DNA of 64,000 nt from Camillea tinctor (taxonomy: Eukaryota > Ascomycota > Sordariomycetes > Xylariales > Xylariaceae), in NCBI GenBank assembly GCA_022578605.1, contig MU394074.1:62001-126000 (forward strand), in the 5' to 3' direction. Below, one piece after another: positions 11,910 to 23,103 of this stretch. Made by a program: the position numbers and the translations under genes. Position 1 is the first letter of the stretch, and the number at the start of each line of letters is the position of its first letter. Below the pieces are notes generated by a model that worked only from the letters and a program-made list of their open reading frames with translations, was not told the DNA's origin and searched no databases.

Positions 11910-14011
11910 ATGGCCGACGAGCAGGTGCCGCTACTCGGCTCCGATAATCAGGATAGCAAGAGTAACATGGTGACGTTAAATAGTAGGATAATTCAGCCAG
12001 GTGAGTGAAGAGAGAGAGAGAAACAAAACAGATCGTACTTCACATCTACCTACCTACACTACAATACATCCTATCAAAATACAACATGATACATAATCTC
12101 TACTCTTTCCCGCTATCTACATATTTACATTCGTCTCAAATCATCCAATCACGTACTGCACATTACACACTCGCAACACCATGACCTACACCACATAGAA
12201 CAACAACATTTCCCTTCCCATCGAAACCTATCTTGTAACCCACCTAGTGTGAGCAATAGCTATGGGAAACAAAAGGGAGCAAGTTTAGAGTTCCCATTCT
12301 CCAATAATAATAAAAAAGCCGGACCTTAAAGCCGAGAGAGTTCTTGAGCCGTTAAGATGGAATCATCAATCTTACCGAGGAAGACGACTTACACTTCTGC
12401 CTACGCCGCACACTACACTACACTTTCGTCAGCTCTTCCCGACCTAGCCGGGAGAAGATTATCCTTTTTAGATCCATGATTATGTCCTTATGATATCCCA
12501 ATCTCTCCTGTATGCAGAACACCAAATAACATAACACAACCCCTCTACACACGTGCTAGTTCAACCCCCCGCTGCTAAAAGCCCTCTCCATCAACCTATA
12601 TATGCCCCCTGAATATACAAAACAACGCTCTTCAAAAAAAAAAAAAAACGTCACTAAACTAAACAACCCCAAACTAGCATCCCCACCCATCTCCATGTCC
12701 CTCACCACCCCCGTCCCCTCCACCATCGCCCACCGCGGGTACAAGTCCCACGCCCCCGAGAACACCATGCTCGCCTTCCGGCTCGCGGCCGAGGACGGCG
12801 AAGCCGGCGCCATCGAGACGGACCTGCACCTCACGCGCGACGGCGTCGTGGTGCTCTCGCACGACGCCGATCTGGGCCGCTGCTACGGCCTGCCCGGCGT
12901 GAAGCTGAAGGATCGCGACTGGAAGGACCTGCGGGATCTGCGCACTACGCAGGAGCCGCATGAGCCGATGCCGCGGCTGAGGGATCTGCTTGAGTGGTTG
13001 GATGGGGAGGGGAGGGGGGGAATGTGGGTTATGCTGGATATTAAGGTAGGGATGGATTTTTTTTTCTTTTTTTTATGGGCTTGGGCTCGGGCTTGGATTG
13101 GGGATTTACGGGTTGAAAAGGGGGCTACGAGAGGATAGGGAAGGGGAAGAGGAAGAGCCGGTTTGGCTAGGTGGATTCGTGCTTTACTTCCCCTTCCCCC
13201 CTTTTTTGTCGAGAGCCGGAAAAAAAAGACACGGATACATGAGAGCTAACTATGCGACAGAGACACGACGACGCCGAAGAGCTCGTGCGGCGCACAGCCG
13301 AGACCATCGCCTCGGTGCCGGCAACGCAGAGGCCCTGGAGCGAGCGGATAACGCCGTGCTGCTGGGACGTAAGTTTTGCCCGGTCTCCTCATCCCCCCCC
13401 CCCCTCCTCACCCCCTATCCCCGCCCTTCTCCCCCCCTCCTCTCCCCTTATTCCCTAACCCCTCCCCGAAACAAACAAAAAAAAAAACCCCTCACTCACA
13501 GCATACAATACAGGCCAAGTACATCCGCCTCTGCCTCGCCCACCTCCCCGGCTTCCGCATCACCCACGTGGGGCACTCGACAGCCTACGCGCGCGCGCTC
13601 GTGGACCAGGTGCCCGGGCTCTCGGTCAGCATGCTGCGCCACGCGCTCGCCGCCCCGCTGACGGGCCCGCGCTTCCTGCGCGACATGCGCGCGCGAGGCG
13701 TCCCCGTGCACGCGTGGACGGTGAACGAGGAGGGCTGGATGGAGTGGTGCGTCAGGAAGCGCCTCGCCGGCGTGATCACCGACGATCCGAAGAGGTTCCG
13801 CGACGTGTGCCGCAGGATGGGCGACGGCGATGGGAAGCCGGAGATGCAGGTCGAGGTGCAGAGGGAAAGGGTCGCGCGGTCCGTGGTCAAGGGCGCCTGG
13901 TTCGGCGCCGAGATGCTGCTCTTTCATATCTTGCTTGTGCTGTTTGCCGGCACCACGTGGTTGAGGCATGGCTCCCCCCGGAGGAGGGTGAGGGAGGAGT
14001 TGAGGGGGTAG
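11910..14011 (+). CDS. PGC1: Glycerophosphodiester phosphodiesterase family, Pgc1-like phosphatidylglycerol phospholipase C
   Basis: Expected to hydrolyse phosphatidylglycerol or a related phosphodiester lipid at a membrane. The catalytic exons are 12678-13045, 13261-13368 and 13514-14011. The GDPD signature is visible as IAHRGYKSHAPENT, then ETDLHLTRDG, LSHDADLGRC and MLDIK, which supply the two histidines and the acidic metal ligands. Late motifs are AWTVNEEG and GVITDDP. A single hydrophobic segment (about WFGAEMLLFHILLVLFAG) near the C-terminus fits a tail anchor, as in yeast Pgc1. A small first exon, 11910-12000, joins in phase across a 677-nt intron with a CTAAAC branch site at 12656-12661 and TAG at 12675-12677. 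It would add a cytosolic start MADEQVPLLG. The alternative is a start at Met 12694. The first intron is unusually long, so that exon is less certain (about 0.6) than the rest. Confidence 0.85.
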
Positions 14012-15121
14012 GGAGAGGTGGATTGGCTGGTTTTATCTGGGAGGGGGGGGGGGAGGGTAATATGATATGAATGAGGTACAGAAGCTGTGGTTAGATATAT
14101 ACAACTTAGCCTAGGTCGGCATGCATTTAGAAGCATCTACTTAAACTGCTGGGAGTAATAAGGGGGCGGGGTGGGTTAGGCTGGTTGGTGGTGCCTGGGT
14201 TAGGTGGGCAAACAACTTTGTTGGCATTTGTAGTAACTAGTAATATATAGGGAGCGTGTATGATCAGGGAACTGTGCTGTGTGGCCTGGGTGATATGAAG
14301 TATCTCCGATCACTTGTTAATATAGATAAATGCAATGTCTTAAGAAACTACGGGTGTCCTACGTTATTGTCTACCTTTGAAGTGCTTAGGAAGATGAAAA
14401 TTAGAAAGGAGAACAAGGAGGGGAAGAGGACCTACACATGTCGGTAGCAGTTTTCCCCCATTTGATCCGATACCGTCTTATATGAAAAGATCAAGAAGGT
14501 CTACGCCTGATACTTTAAAGCTTTGGTCACAGAGCTTGAGGGATGAAAATGCTCGTGGTATTGGTTACTTGTCTACAACTGGTCATTCGTTACGGTCATC
14601 TAGTAAAGCCGGTGATCAATCACGTCAGAGATGACAAGGATTCATAGGATTCATCTTGGAATTGGTCCAGCGAAAAAGACTAGCATTCATCATTTTATTT
14701 TTGTCTCCCTCGAATACAACGCATCATAAGCTAACTAGACTACCGATTGTCATAGTTCCCCCTTAATGTCCATGTGCAAAAAGGTTGCGAGAGCGTATAT
14801 CAAGCTGCCTCTCTCACACTGGGCATGTAGGTAGGCAAGGCACGTATAAAAGCAAGCTCATGAAAAAAAAAAACCCCTATCATAAGCAAGAATGAATGAC
14901 TGGTCGCCCCTTTTGTATATGCAACGCGTTTCTCGTGCGAATCTTTTCCATCCAACACCCCACCCATCCGGACTTCACAGTTGCATGATTATATGGAGAT
15001 CGGGACTGCAAGTAAGATGCAAAGCCTTAGGTAGGTTAGGTTAGGTGATAAGCATCTCCTATCCTAAATCCAAAGGAGTGAAGAGAAAGGGAGAGAAGGG
15101 GCAAGGGGAACAGGCTTGTGT
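14012..15121. other. Convergent intergenic region
   Basis: This is the spacer between the 3' ends of the Pgc1-like gene and the minus-strand AT-hook gene. It contains a G-rich run right after the stop (14041-14056) and TAGGTTAGG motifs near 15031-15047. I see no gene. Confidence 0.5.
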
Positions 15122-15803
15122 TCAAACCAATCCATCATCCTCGTCCTCGTCGTATTCATCATCCTTCTCGAGCTTCGGCTTCTTGATCGGCTTGTCGTCA
15201 AGAATGTCATCGTCGTCATCGTTCTCAACCTTCTTGCTTGGGCGACCGCGTCTCTTCTTGCCAGCTTTGGTAGGGGTGGCGGGGGGCTGGGCAGCCCCGG
15301 TTCCTGCTCCTGCTGCTTTTGCTGGAGACTTGGTCCCATCGAGCTTGAACAGTTCGGGGTGCTCAGCCTTGATATCACGAAATATGTTCTTGGACCATCG
15401 TTGGCTTTGGCAAAGGGGGGGGGGAGTTAGCAAGGTTCCCCGGGTATAAGCTTGAAGGGGTGGTGGAATGAAGGCAAAATTTTGACTGATATAGATAAAT
15501 ACATATATGAAGATGAGAAGGAGGAGGTAAGGAAGGATAAATCTAGATAGTTGCTGAGAAGGTAGGAGGTGAAAAGAACAGGAATATATGCATGAGAGAT
15601 ATGGGGGAAAAAATAAAAAGGAGGAAGAAGGTAGTAAGTACTTACCTAATGGCACTCTCATTCGTGTTGTATCCCATCTTGGTCATGATGGCAACGACAG
15701 AGGCCCAGTGCGGAGCCTTGAAGTGGCCCGGGGAGGAGGAGCCCGACATGAGCATCGCAAGCATGAGATCACGCTCAGACTTCTCATTCCAATTGACAGG
15801 CAT
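15122..15803 (-). CDS. Small AT-hook protein with a Myb/SANT-like N-terminus
   Basis: Hypothetical chromatin or DNA-binding protein. Exons on the minus strand are 15803-15646 and 15404-15122, giving 146 residues. The N-terminal half has the spacing of a Myb/SANT-like helical domain, with RDLMLAM, HWASVVAIM, GYNTNESAI and QRWSKNI. The middle is proline/alanine-rich and ends in the AT-hook KKRRGRPSKK. The tail is strongly acidic with lysine patches. The intron is 241 nt, long for this genome, but the joined codon (AG plus C) gives an unbroken SQRW. A second, untranslated intron is suggested at 15937-15857 by GTAAGC and CATAG. It runs 3' to 3' with the Pgc1-like gene. The function is not known; the Myb-like reading is inference from tryptophan spacing. 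Confidence 0.75.
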
Positions 15804-17345
15804 CTTGACGAAGCAGGAAGGCAGAATTGGCCTTTGAAAGATCCTTTTGTGGAAGTCTATGGAAATGAATGAATCATACTTAGTTCATGTAGATATGTGT
15901 CATGGGAAGCTGGTGGAGAGATTGGGGTTATGCTTACCTGGGTTATGTCTTGTTGGTTGGCTGGTTGGTGGTTCGGTGACAGGATGTTGTTAAGCCTGCA
16001 CACCTAGGGTGACGAAATGTTAGGATGTATGTGAGCTTTAGGAAGGATGTGACGTGGTCGAGTAGCTGAGAATGTAGTAGCTACAAGGACAAATGAGGAG
16101 TGGTTAGGAGGTAGAGGAAATAGGTCTGTAGACGACGCGTGAAGAAGGGACGAGTATTGGGGGACTTGGGAAATAAAATGGTAGACAGGGAGCTAAGATG
16201 AACTAATATGTGCACAGCGAGGGGAAAGGTGAAAAGAGACAGTTGCCTTACTAGGTTTATGGTGCTTAGAGGCAGCTTATAGTGTCGACACTCAACGTTA
16301 ATATATGTATGAAGGAAGGTGTGGTGTAAACAGAATGTGGTGAAGGATGACTTGGGAACAGAGAGGGTAGGTACTTGGAATGTAGTGGTGAAATGGTAGG
16401 GACAAAGCAGAGGTATGGGTTTGGGTTGGCTGGTTATGTCGTGAAGAAAAGTGTGGGATACAATGAGGGTGTGATAGAGTACATGGGGAGGTACTGACCT
16501 CGGTATGTGCGGACTATGTCCTACTTTATGTATTGTAAGGTAACTTGAAAGTAGAGAATGTGATAACAGGATGTATATGGTTGGGAGGAAGACTTTATCT
16601 TGTTTTGCACGCAGGTGTGAAAAATAGAGAGAAGGGGACTTCTGTGTTGTGCTTTGGTACGTGTAGAGAGGTAAGCCCGGACAGATATAACAGGGTAAGT
16701 ATAGATACCTTGGTGACGATGATGTTGCAACGGCAACAACAACTATGATACAATCAATATATAATAATATTCCGCTGTTGTGGTAATAGAGGTCTAGAAA
16801 GATGATATCGGTTGTATTTTTGATGTAGCATGAGATATGACTTGGTAAGAGGAGAGGCACTAGAACTTTGCTTTTTTTTTTTGCCTTCTTTTCTTTTTTT
16901 ATTAGAACGTGAACGATTAATAAAGAATTATGAGGAGATATGCACTCCCAAGTATTCAATAGTCACGATAATATTTACAGTGTTTTGACTAGCTCACGTC
17001 TGGTACTGTTTTCTGAAGAGACAATATGACTCCTGAACGATTTATGTATCTACGTATCCTGGATATTACTGTTGTTGGAACGTATAAAACCGTATATTGC
17101 ACTTTTCAGGCCCTCATGAGCAGCAAGCATGGTTGAAAAATACGCAATTAGCACCGTTTTGCCTATAAATATTTACTATCCTGTTTTTATTTCTTGAAAC
17201 TGGGTTTTGGTTTCAATATATAAACAATTTGGAAGCAGGTAGGTACCACTTTAAGTAGACTACCTAGGGTAAGTATTGCACACCAATATTCATAGATATC
17301 AAAACCGCTCTTCATAATCTGTCTGTCTATCTGCCCGAGCAGCCA
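15804..17345. other. Promoter/leader of the AT-hook gene and 3' region of GPI11
   Basis: On the minus strand this stretch is pyrimidine-rich and almost free of purine runs, which opens a long but unlikely frame from 16959 to 16081. A probable 5'-untranslated intron lies at 15857-15937. No further gene is supported. Confidence 0.5.
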
Positions 17346-18232
17346 TCATGATGAGCCACCAAACCTTTTACCGAAAGCCACCGTGCCCCCGACCAGCTTC
17401 CCCACTAGGTATCCAGCGTAGATGCCGCACAATATAGTAACGGGCCACTTCTGCCACTCGCGATCCCAGTCCAACGGGATAGGCACGGCACCAACCCACG
17501 CGCCAACGCAGGCGCCTACCATGCCGCCAAACGCCTCATCGAAGGGGGCCCGGGCGCCCATGATCTCGAGCCACTCGGCGCTAGCCACGCCGCGGGTGTA
17601 GAAGAGTGGGAACAGGCCGAGCAGGGCGAGATGCAGGGCGCAGAGAAACGTGTGCGGGAGGTGGGTCAGGAAGGGCGCCCCGAAGAGCACGAGAGCCACG
17701 TGCAGGGCCACGGCGGAGATGACGGACAGCACCGAGGCCACGAGCGTAGTCTGGTAGGGTAAGAAACACAACATCGTTCAGTCAGTCAGTCAGTCAGAAA
17801 AATAGTTAGAGAAAATAAAGAAAAAAAGAAAAGAGAATATATATAGGTACATACCACCGATATATTAGGCCCCGCCCCGTCCGCAGCCCCAGGCCTCCTC
17901 TTCTCCCCGGGCCGGGCCTTCGGCTTCCTCGCCGCGGCGCCCTGCGAGCCCGCGGCGGGCAGGCACACGACGGCGTAGGCGGCCTGCAGGACCCAGACGA
18001 TGGGCAGGGCGGCCTGCATCTCGGCGACAGGGTCGGCGACGAGGGACCCGAAGCGCGCGAGGAAGAGGGACGCGAGGAGGGCGGGGTGCGCGAAGCGGAG
18101 GGTGTGCGCCTGCGACGATTGGAGGGTCCCGACGGGTTGTACTTCGCCTGCTGCGTCTTTGGCTTTGGTGGTGGAGGGGGAGGTAGAGGTGGATGCCTTC
18201 CCAGCAGGCGTTGGCGGAGATGGTGATGACAT
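17346..18232 (-). CDS. GPI11: GPI biosynthesis protein of the PIG-F/Gpi11 family
   Basis: Multi-pass endoplasmic-reticulum protein. In yeast and mammals it partners the ethanolamine-phosphate transferases that finish the GPI-anchor precursor. Exons on the minus strand are 18232-17855 and 17750-17346, giving 260 residues. The start is serine/proline/threonine-rich, then hydrophobic spans alternate with short loops. The conserved end is clear: PIPLDWDREWQKWPVT followed by GIYAGYLVGKLVG. The intron joins in phase 0 (NISV to TTLVAS). It contains a short run of CAGT repeats at about 17777-17797, close to its acceptor end. Length is normal for fungal Gpi11. It is transcribed in the same direction as the translin gene upstream, but the 0.76 kb gap argues for separate promoters. 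Confidence 0.9.
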
Positions 18233-18990
18233 GGTTACGGAGCTGACGAGGGGTGTTGGGTTGTTTGTGGCTTTGAAGAGGGAATTGTATGTGTAGAAGG
18301 AGTTTTCGTTCGCAGGGGGGAAGAAGGAGGAAGAGGGTTCATGCGAAATAATGCGATGTGATGCGATGCGGATGGATGGGACGGATGGACGAAGCGGGAC
18401 GATTAAGACGAGAGTTGGGTCGTCGGGTAACTACGAAGAATAAGGGGGACTAACGAATGATATCTACTGAAGAAAAGACACTCGGTCAAAGGAATTATAA
18501 AAGCTGTGTGAGACGAAAGGAAAGTTGTATGATTCTCAATTATGGGTTGTGATGGGAAATTATGAATATAAAAGCTAAAGTAGCCTTTTTGACGTCTGGC
18601 CAAGACAGAAGAGACCCCTACGAAACCTGGTTAATTGCATGATGTGACTTCAATTGTTGCATAGAAAAAAAGGCACGTCACAAACGCGCCACCGATAACA
18701 CCTGGTAACCCTTGCCCAAGCTTTGTGGCTTATCGATACCGATAATCCTTTCTTATATCTCGATACGCAGACTGGCATCTTATTTGGCTATCTCAAGAAT
18801 AGAAACAGCTTTCTACTACTTATCAATTCATCGATTTGTCCTTTTGTGTCATAGTAAATCTATAGCTAGACCGAAGTAGTGTAGCTACATCTATCTGGCT
18901 AGATATGCTCGATTCATACCTAGATACCAGAATAGAAGCTAGCTCTCTATCCTAGTTAGATTCTCGTGATCTCGAAGCTTCATCTCCCAT
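18233..18990. other. Promoter of GPI11 and 3' region of translin gene
   Basis: Spacer between two genes read in the same direction. Repeated GATG/GCGATG-like units occur near 18340-18390. No coding stretch or RNA gene was recognised. Confidence 0.5.
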
Positions 18991-20045
18991 CTACTCCCCC
19001 TCCGCCTTAGGTAGCAAGTTCCTCAGCGACAGATCGTAGATGACATCCTCCACCTTCTTAACGTGGTACTTAACTCCGTCGATGCGCTTGCGCACAATGT
19101 CGTTGCGCAGGTTGAGCAGCTGGAAGCCGGCGAACAGGTCCTTGACGAAGGCGCTGATGCGCACCGTCAGCCCCACGTCGCCCATCGTCACCGAGTTCAT
19201 CGCCAGCCGGCTGAGCTCCTCCATCACGTCCGTCAGCGCCAGTAGGTACTCCTCGATCGTCACGTGGAACGCGTCCCGGTCCTTGAGGTTGACCGGTACT
19301 AAAAATGGCAAGTAGTTAATCAGTCAAGGAGTGTTACATAGGTAAGATGGTAGGTATATAGAAAGTACTGGGTAGGTGATAGTAAGTAAATCAAAAGTCG
19401 TTCGTATATTATACATACCCTGCAAGATCTCCCCGACTTCCTCGATGGTGAGCAGACGCCCGAGCTCGCCCGGGCGAGACTCCGTTCCTAGGCCGCCCAG
19501 CCAGGCCGTCAAGAGCATGGTAGACACCACATTTTGCACGCTACGAGTGAATCGGTGGTTGTATCTATTTATTGGGTTGATTTTTTCCCCTCCGAGGTTA
19601 GCTAGTCTTATATAGCAGATAAGGCAGATAACGAACAGCATAACATGAGAAGAAGAAATTAAGTTCATACTTGTAGTATGGGTAGTTGGAGGTGAATCGG
19701 GCTAGCTCGCCAATAGCTACGATCTCAGGTTTGATGCCGGTTTCCTCAACCTGCTGGAGCAGCGGCGACACTGATGATGTCTCGCACAGTTAGTAACCCT
19801 AAGCATACACCTTCCTGTCACGAGAGAAGAGAAGAAGGAGAGTGGAGGCGGGGTTTATACACACGCTTCTGGCTTGGTGTGGAGTGAATGCGGCTGAGAA
19901 GACCTTGGCAGGTAGAGATGTGACGGTTGAGGGCAGAGGTTAGCTGGTGCAGCCTTTCTCCGACCTCGATCTCCTCTGCACCGTGGGCCTGGAGGTACTC
20001 GAAGATGGAAGGGTCGATCATATTGGCAGCGGTGTTGCTCGTCAT
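18991..20045 (-). CDS. tsn1: Translin
   Basis: Translin is a small helical nucleic-acid-binding protein that assembles into octameric rings and, with TRAX, forms the C3PO RNase. Exons on the minus strand are 20045-19865, 19770-19671, 19540-19419 and 19298-18991, giving 236 residues against 228 in human. All phases close: 1, 2 and 1. The C-terminal half is diagnostic, with the order EELSRLAMNSVT, then GFQLLNLRND, IVRKRIDGVKYHVKKVEDVIYDL and RNLLPK, matching human translin almost block for block. The region around VQNVVSTMLLTAWL corresponds to the helix before the partner interface. The TRAX gene is not in this window. Intron 1 has a TACTAAC branch site. The exact first donor (GTGTGT) is the least secure boundary. 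Confidence 0.93.
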
Positions 20046-20465
20046 CTTGATGTTGGGTGAATGTTGAGTAGAGCAGAGTTTTTATTTAAACAAGTCAAAT
20101 GACAATGAGGGGCAGGTTTAGGCACCCTAAGAAGTCGAATTCTCAAGATAATTAATCACGTAGATAGCATAGCATGGCAGAATGCAAGGCACTGGCTAGA
20201 GTAGTAGGTATAGGTATGGTGGAAGGTCTATTGGTAATGAGAGCGAGCATGCATCATCGGGACTACTTATCAAAACACCAGACCAGGAACCGCCGTATTT
20301 GGTCCATTGCGACCGACCCATACATAGATACAAGACTAATACATGACCACACGGAGTCGCTGACGGGAAGGCCCTTCCTCGTACAAATTCTACATTGAGA
20401 AACGAAATGGTGAAAGACTCTTCCTCACATCCCCAGTCAAGCTGGAGATTGCAATGAAAAGACAG
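20046..20465. other. Spacer between translin start and U2 3' end
   Basis: A compact 0.4 kb region that must hold the translin promoter and any U2 3'-end signal. Open frames here also run into the U2 gene and are not believed. Confidence 0.5.
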
Positions 20466-20656
20466 GTTCGCGTCGCCTGGAGGCAGTGTAATACCAGGGA
20501 CACAGTGGGAGCGGTCATGCGCAAGCACAGAGGACAGCGCTCCCGGGATAAACAAAAATTAGAATAATCACGATTGAGTCCAAGTAGGACTCTTTCAGAG
20601 ATTAAACTGAAAAGAACAGATACTACACTTGATCTAAGCCAAAAGGCAAAGAGAGC
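20466..20656 (-). ncRNA. U2: U2 spliceosomal snRNA
   Basis: The minus strand reads the conserved U2 5' end: GCCTTTTGGC stem-loop I, TTAGATCAAGTGTAGTATC and CTGTTCTTTTCAG. The branch-point recognition element GTAGTA lies within 20619-20626 and pairs with the CTAAC-type branch sites seen in this window's introns. Stem IIa continues as AGTTTAATCTCTGAAAG. An Sm-type site AATTTTTG follows near 20560. The terminal stem-loop IV is CCTGG...CCAGG near 20476-20498. The length of about 190 nt is normal. The 5' end is uncertain by a few bases and the 3' end by about ten. Confidence 0.93.
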
Positions 20657-20707
20657 TAAAGAAGAAAGGAAAAGAAAAATCCTAAAGACGGAGGGGGGGA
20701 AGCCAGG

Positions 20708-20715
20708 TATTTATA
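20708..20715 (-). promoter_or_regulatory. TATA box of the U2 gene
   Basis: TATAAATA on the minus strand sits about 52 nt upstream of the deduced U2 5' end. It is the only such match near the gene and suits a polymerase II snRNA promoter. Confidence 0.55.
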
Positions 20716-22485
20716 CCCACTGGGAGAGGGAGGAAGCGGTGCCCGCCGGCAGAAACGGCTGAGCGGTGTGCGCAGGCAAACACGGCAGAAAAGAGGTTGG
20801 GGACCTTGATGGGACCGCACGGATCGTATTGGGTTCCGTGCCAACTGGCAAACTCCGCTGACAATCACTAGCCTCAGAGTTTGTTTGGGTCCTCCATTGT
20901 CTGATTGGCGCATCGTACATAATATCACTGCTGGAGCCAATCACACGACGCAGAGGAGGGAATGAACAGTGGAAGTGACTCGACTCTACCCCACTAAACT
21001 GGGTCGCGAGAGCTTTCAACTCCCGTTACCTGGTACCTGCACTTTGGGTGCTGTAGGGTAAAAGTGCCTTCTTGCTCTGTACTTAGTGTTACCTAATTTA
21101 TACCTACTAATTCGATTACATAGGAGGTACATACGCACCTTCTATACGTCGTCCCAAGTCAATGTTAAAGCTCCCAGATAAAGCAGGATCTATCTATGTA
21201 CATGTACCTAACCTAGTCAAGTTTCAGGCGTAAGCGGGCGCTTGCCAATACCATAACCCAAAACCCTTCAGCCTTCCCTTCCCAATGTCTCAGGCACGGG
21301 CCCATATGAGCCAATCAATTGTCCAGCTGCGGCTAAAACGGTACTTCTCCCCCCTGCACTGGGAAAGAAGAAGCGCTGAGGGTAGGTACGTAGCTAGGTA
21401 GGTAGTTACGTGTAAATGAGATATTCTGGTACTACCTACCGCGCGGGTAAAGCTCTCCTCTCTGCTCTACAAGTCACGCAGAGAACTTCAAACCTCAAAA
21501 CTTACAGCCTCATACAATCAGAGCCAACAGATACCGTATCCCTAAGCTCTACACCACGTGCTTACCCAGCAACAAAGCTCAGTACCTCCGTAGTTCCTGT
21601 CGCCTGGACTCTAAAACAACCCTCTTTTTTACCAATCTCTTTGTTCTATATACAGCACCTACATCCCTAACTAGCTTACCATAGATAGTAACAACCCTTT
21701 CTCCAAAAAGAGCGATCAAATGAATGATATTCTTTTCTTTGTTCCCCCCCCAACCCTTGTCATTGTCACCAGGGATGAAGGAGGAGGAGGGGGGGGGGGG
21801 CAAGAAAGCAAGAACAATCATTCAATCAATCAGAAATATTCCCTAGCCTAGCCTGGCCTTGTCTTGTTGACCAGTCGTGAGTGCGTGTGACGCCTGGGCG
21901 TGAAACAAAGAGCGTGTGCGCTTCGCTTGTTTCAATGTTCGATTCATTACCAGTGTTGCCTTAGTCAATGCCTCGTGTTTGATCGAGTGTCCATATGGTA
22001 GGTGTATATCCCTTTCGTGATTCGAGGTAGGTTGGGTTATATATCTATATCGACCCCCCATCTACTCCCATCTACCTCTTCTCTATCCTTCTAAGTCAGC
22101 AGACCATTACTCCCCCCCTTTTTTTATATTCCTCTTCTCTTTCATAACTGTTGATATTTCAGTACCATCTGTCTTCCTTCTTCCTACTCTCATTTCTCTC
22201 TGTCACTACGAATTTCCCTTATTTTCTCTTCGACAGGACACTGGGTGTCAAGAAGTCTTCTCTCTCCTATTTTCTACTTCGTTTAGAGACATACAACATA
22301 CACGCACACGCGTTCTCCTTTCTCTACGTAATCGCATTTTCTATCCTCTACAGCCAGCATATTATCGACATACTATCAGGATATAGACGTTGGATTCCTT
22401 TCGTACGACTATTTTTTCGGAAGTAATAATCTTTATCCAAGGACCACATTTACCTACCTATCTTTAACACACCAATTTCTCAAAA
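20716..22485. other. Divergent region between U2 and the MARVEL gene
   Basis: Contains CCAAT-type motifs near 20901, 20936 and 21311, clustered TAGGTAGG/ACCTA motifs near 21090-21215 and 21383-21406, and a pyrimidine-rich leader from about 22070 to the MARVEL start. The small open frames are chance readings. Confidence 0.5.
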
Positions 22486-23103
22486 ATGGTGCAGATCAAA
22501 TCACTCGCCACCAAGCTCGGCAAAGGCGCTGCTTCCAAGCAGTTCTACATCTACGAGACCTGGGCTCGCTGGGTGGCGCGAGGAATACAGCTCATTCTTG
22601 CTCTCATAGCTGCCGGTATATACGCTCGCCGTGTGGACGTAGACCGACGAGCGGGCAACGCTCAGGCGTCAGCCTGGGTATACGCCGTGACCACCGCCGG
22701 CTTGTCGAGCATCACCTGCCTCATATACGCCGTACCGAACCCCTTCCTCCGATCGCACCGGCTCTTCGCATGGGATCTTGTTCTCTTCATCCTCTGGGTT
22801 GCTGTGTTTGGTGCCTTCGCGAGCATCTTCCTACCTCTGCCCGACGACCAGGACGAGTATCAGGGCACAAGTGTCACCTTGATGACGGCAACTGTTTGGC
22901 TAGATCTCGTCAACTGCTTGCTTTGGCTGATCACCGGTGTCTATGGTTGCGTTCGCACTTTCCTCGCCCGCAAGATCGATGCCAAGATTAACAGCAAACT
23001 CGGCGCCGTAGAGGACAAGGTCAATGGCAAGATCAATGATAAGATCAACGACACAATTGGTGGCCGTTTCGGTGGCCTCTCCCGGAAGCAAGAGGAGGTC
23101 TAA
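22486..23103 (+). CDS. MARVEL-type four-span membrane protein
   Basis: Intronless gene for a 205-residue membrane protein. Four hydrophobic spans are visible at about residues 29-48, 61-83, 93-116 and 131-156, in the arrangement of the MARVEL domain, which is found in proteins of membrane apposition and vesicle or plasma-membrane microdomains. An acidic loop (PDDQDEYQG) precedes the fourth span. The cytosolic tail is a charged helix with a repeating lysine-isoleucine-asparagine pattern (KIDAKINSK, KVNGKINDK, KINDTIG) and ends in EEV. The start follows a clean CAAAATGG context after a long pyrimidine-rich leader. No enzyme motif is present, so a structural role is inferred. The domain call rests on topology, not on an alignment. 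Confidence 0.85.
   Translation: MVQIKSLATKLGKGAASKQFYIYETWARWVARGIQLILALIAAGIYARRVDVDRRAGNAQASAWVYAVTTAGLSSITCLIYAVPNPFLRSHRLFAWDLVLFILWVAVFGAFASIFLPLPDDQDEYQGTSVTLMTATVWLDLVNCLLWLITGVYGCVRTFLARKIDAKINSKLGAVEDKVNGKINDKINDTIGGRFGGLSRKQEEV

Noticed and set aside
16081..16959. A 292-codon minus-strand open frame
   Set aside because: It lies in a pyrimidine-rich stretch upstream of the AT-hook gene, has a low-complexity composition (S, H, T, L, Y), no domain, and is open mainly because purine-rich stop codons are rare there.
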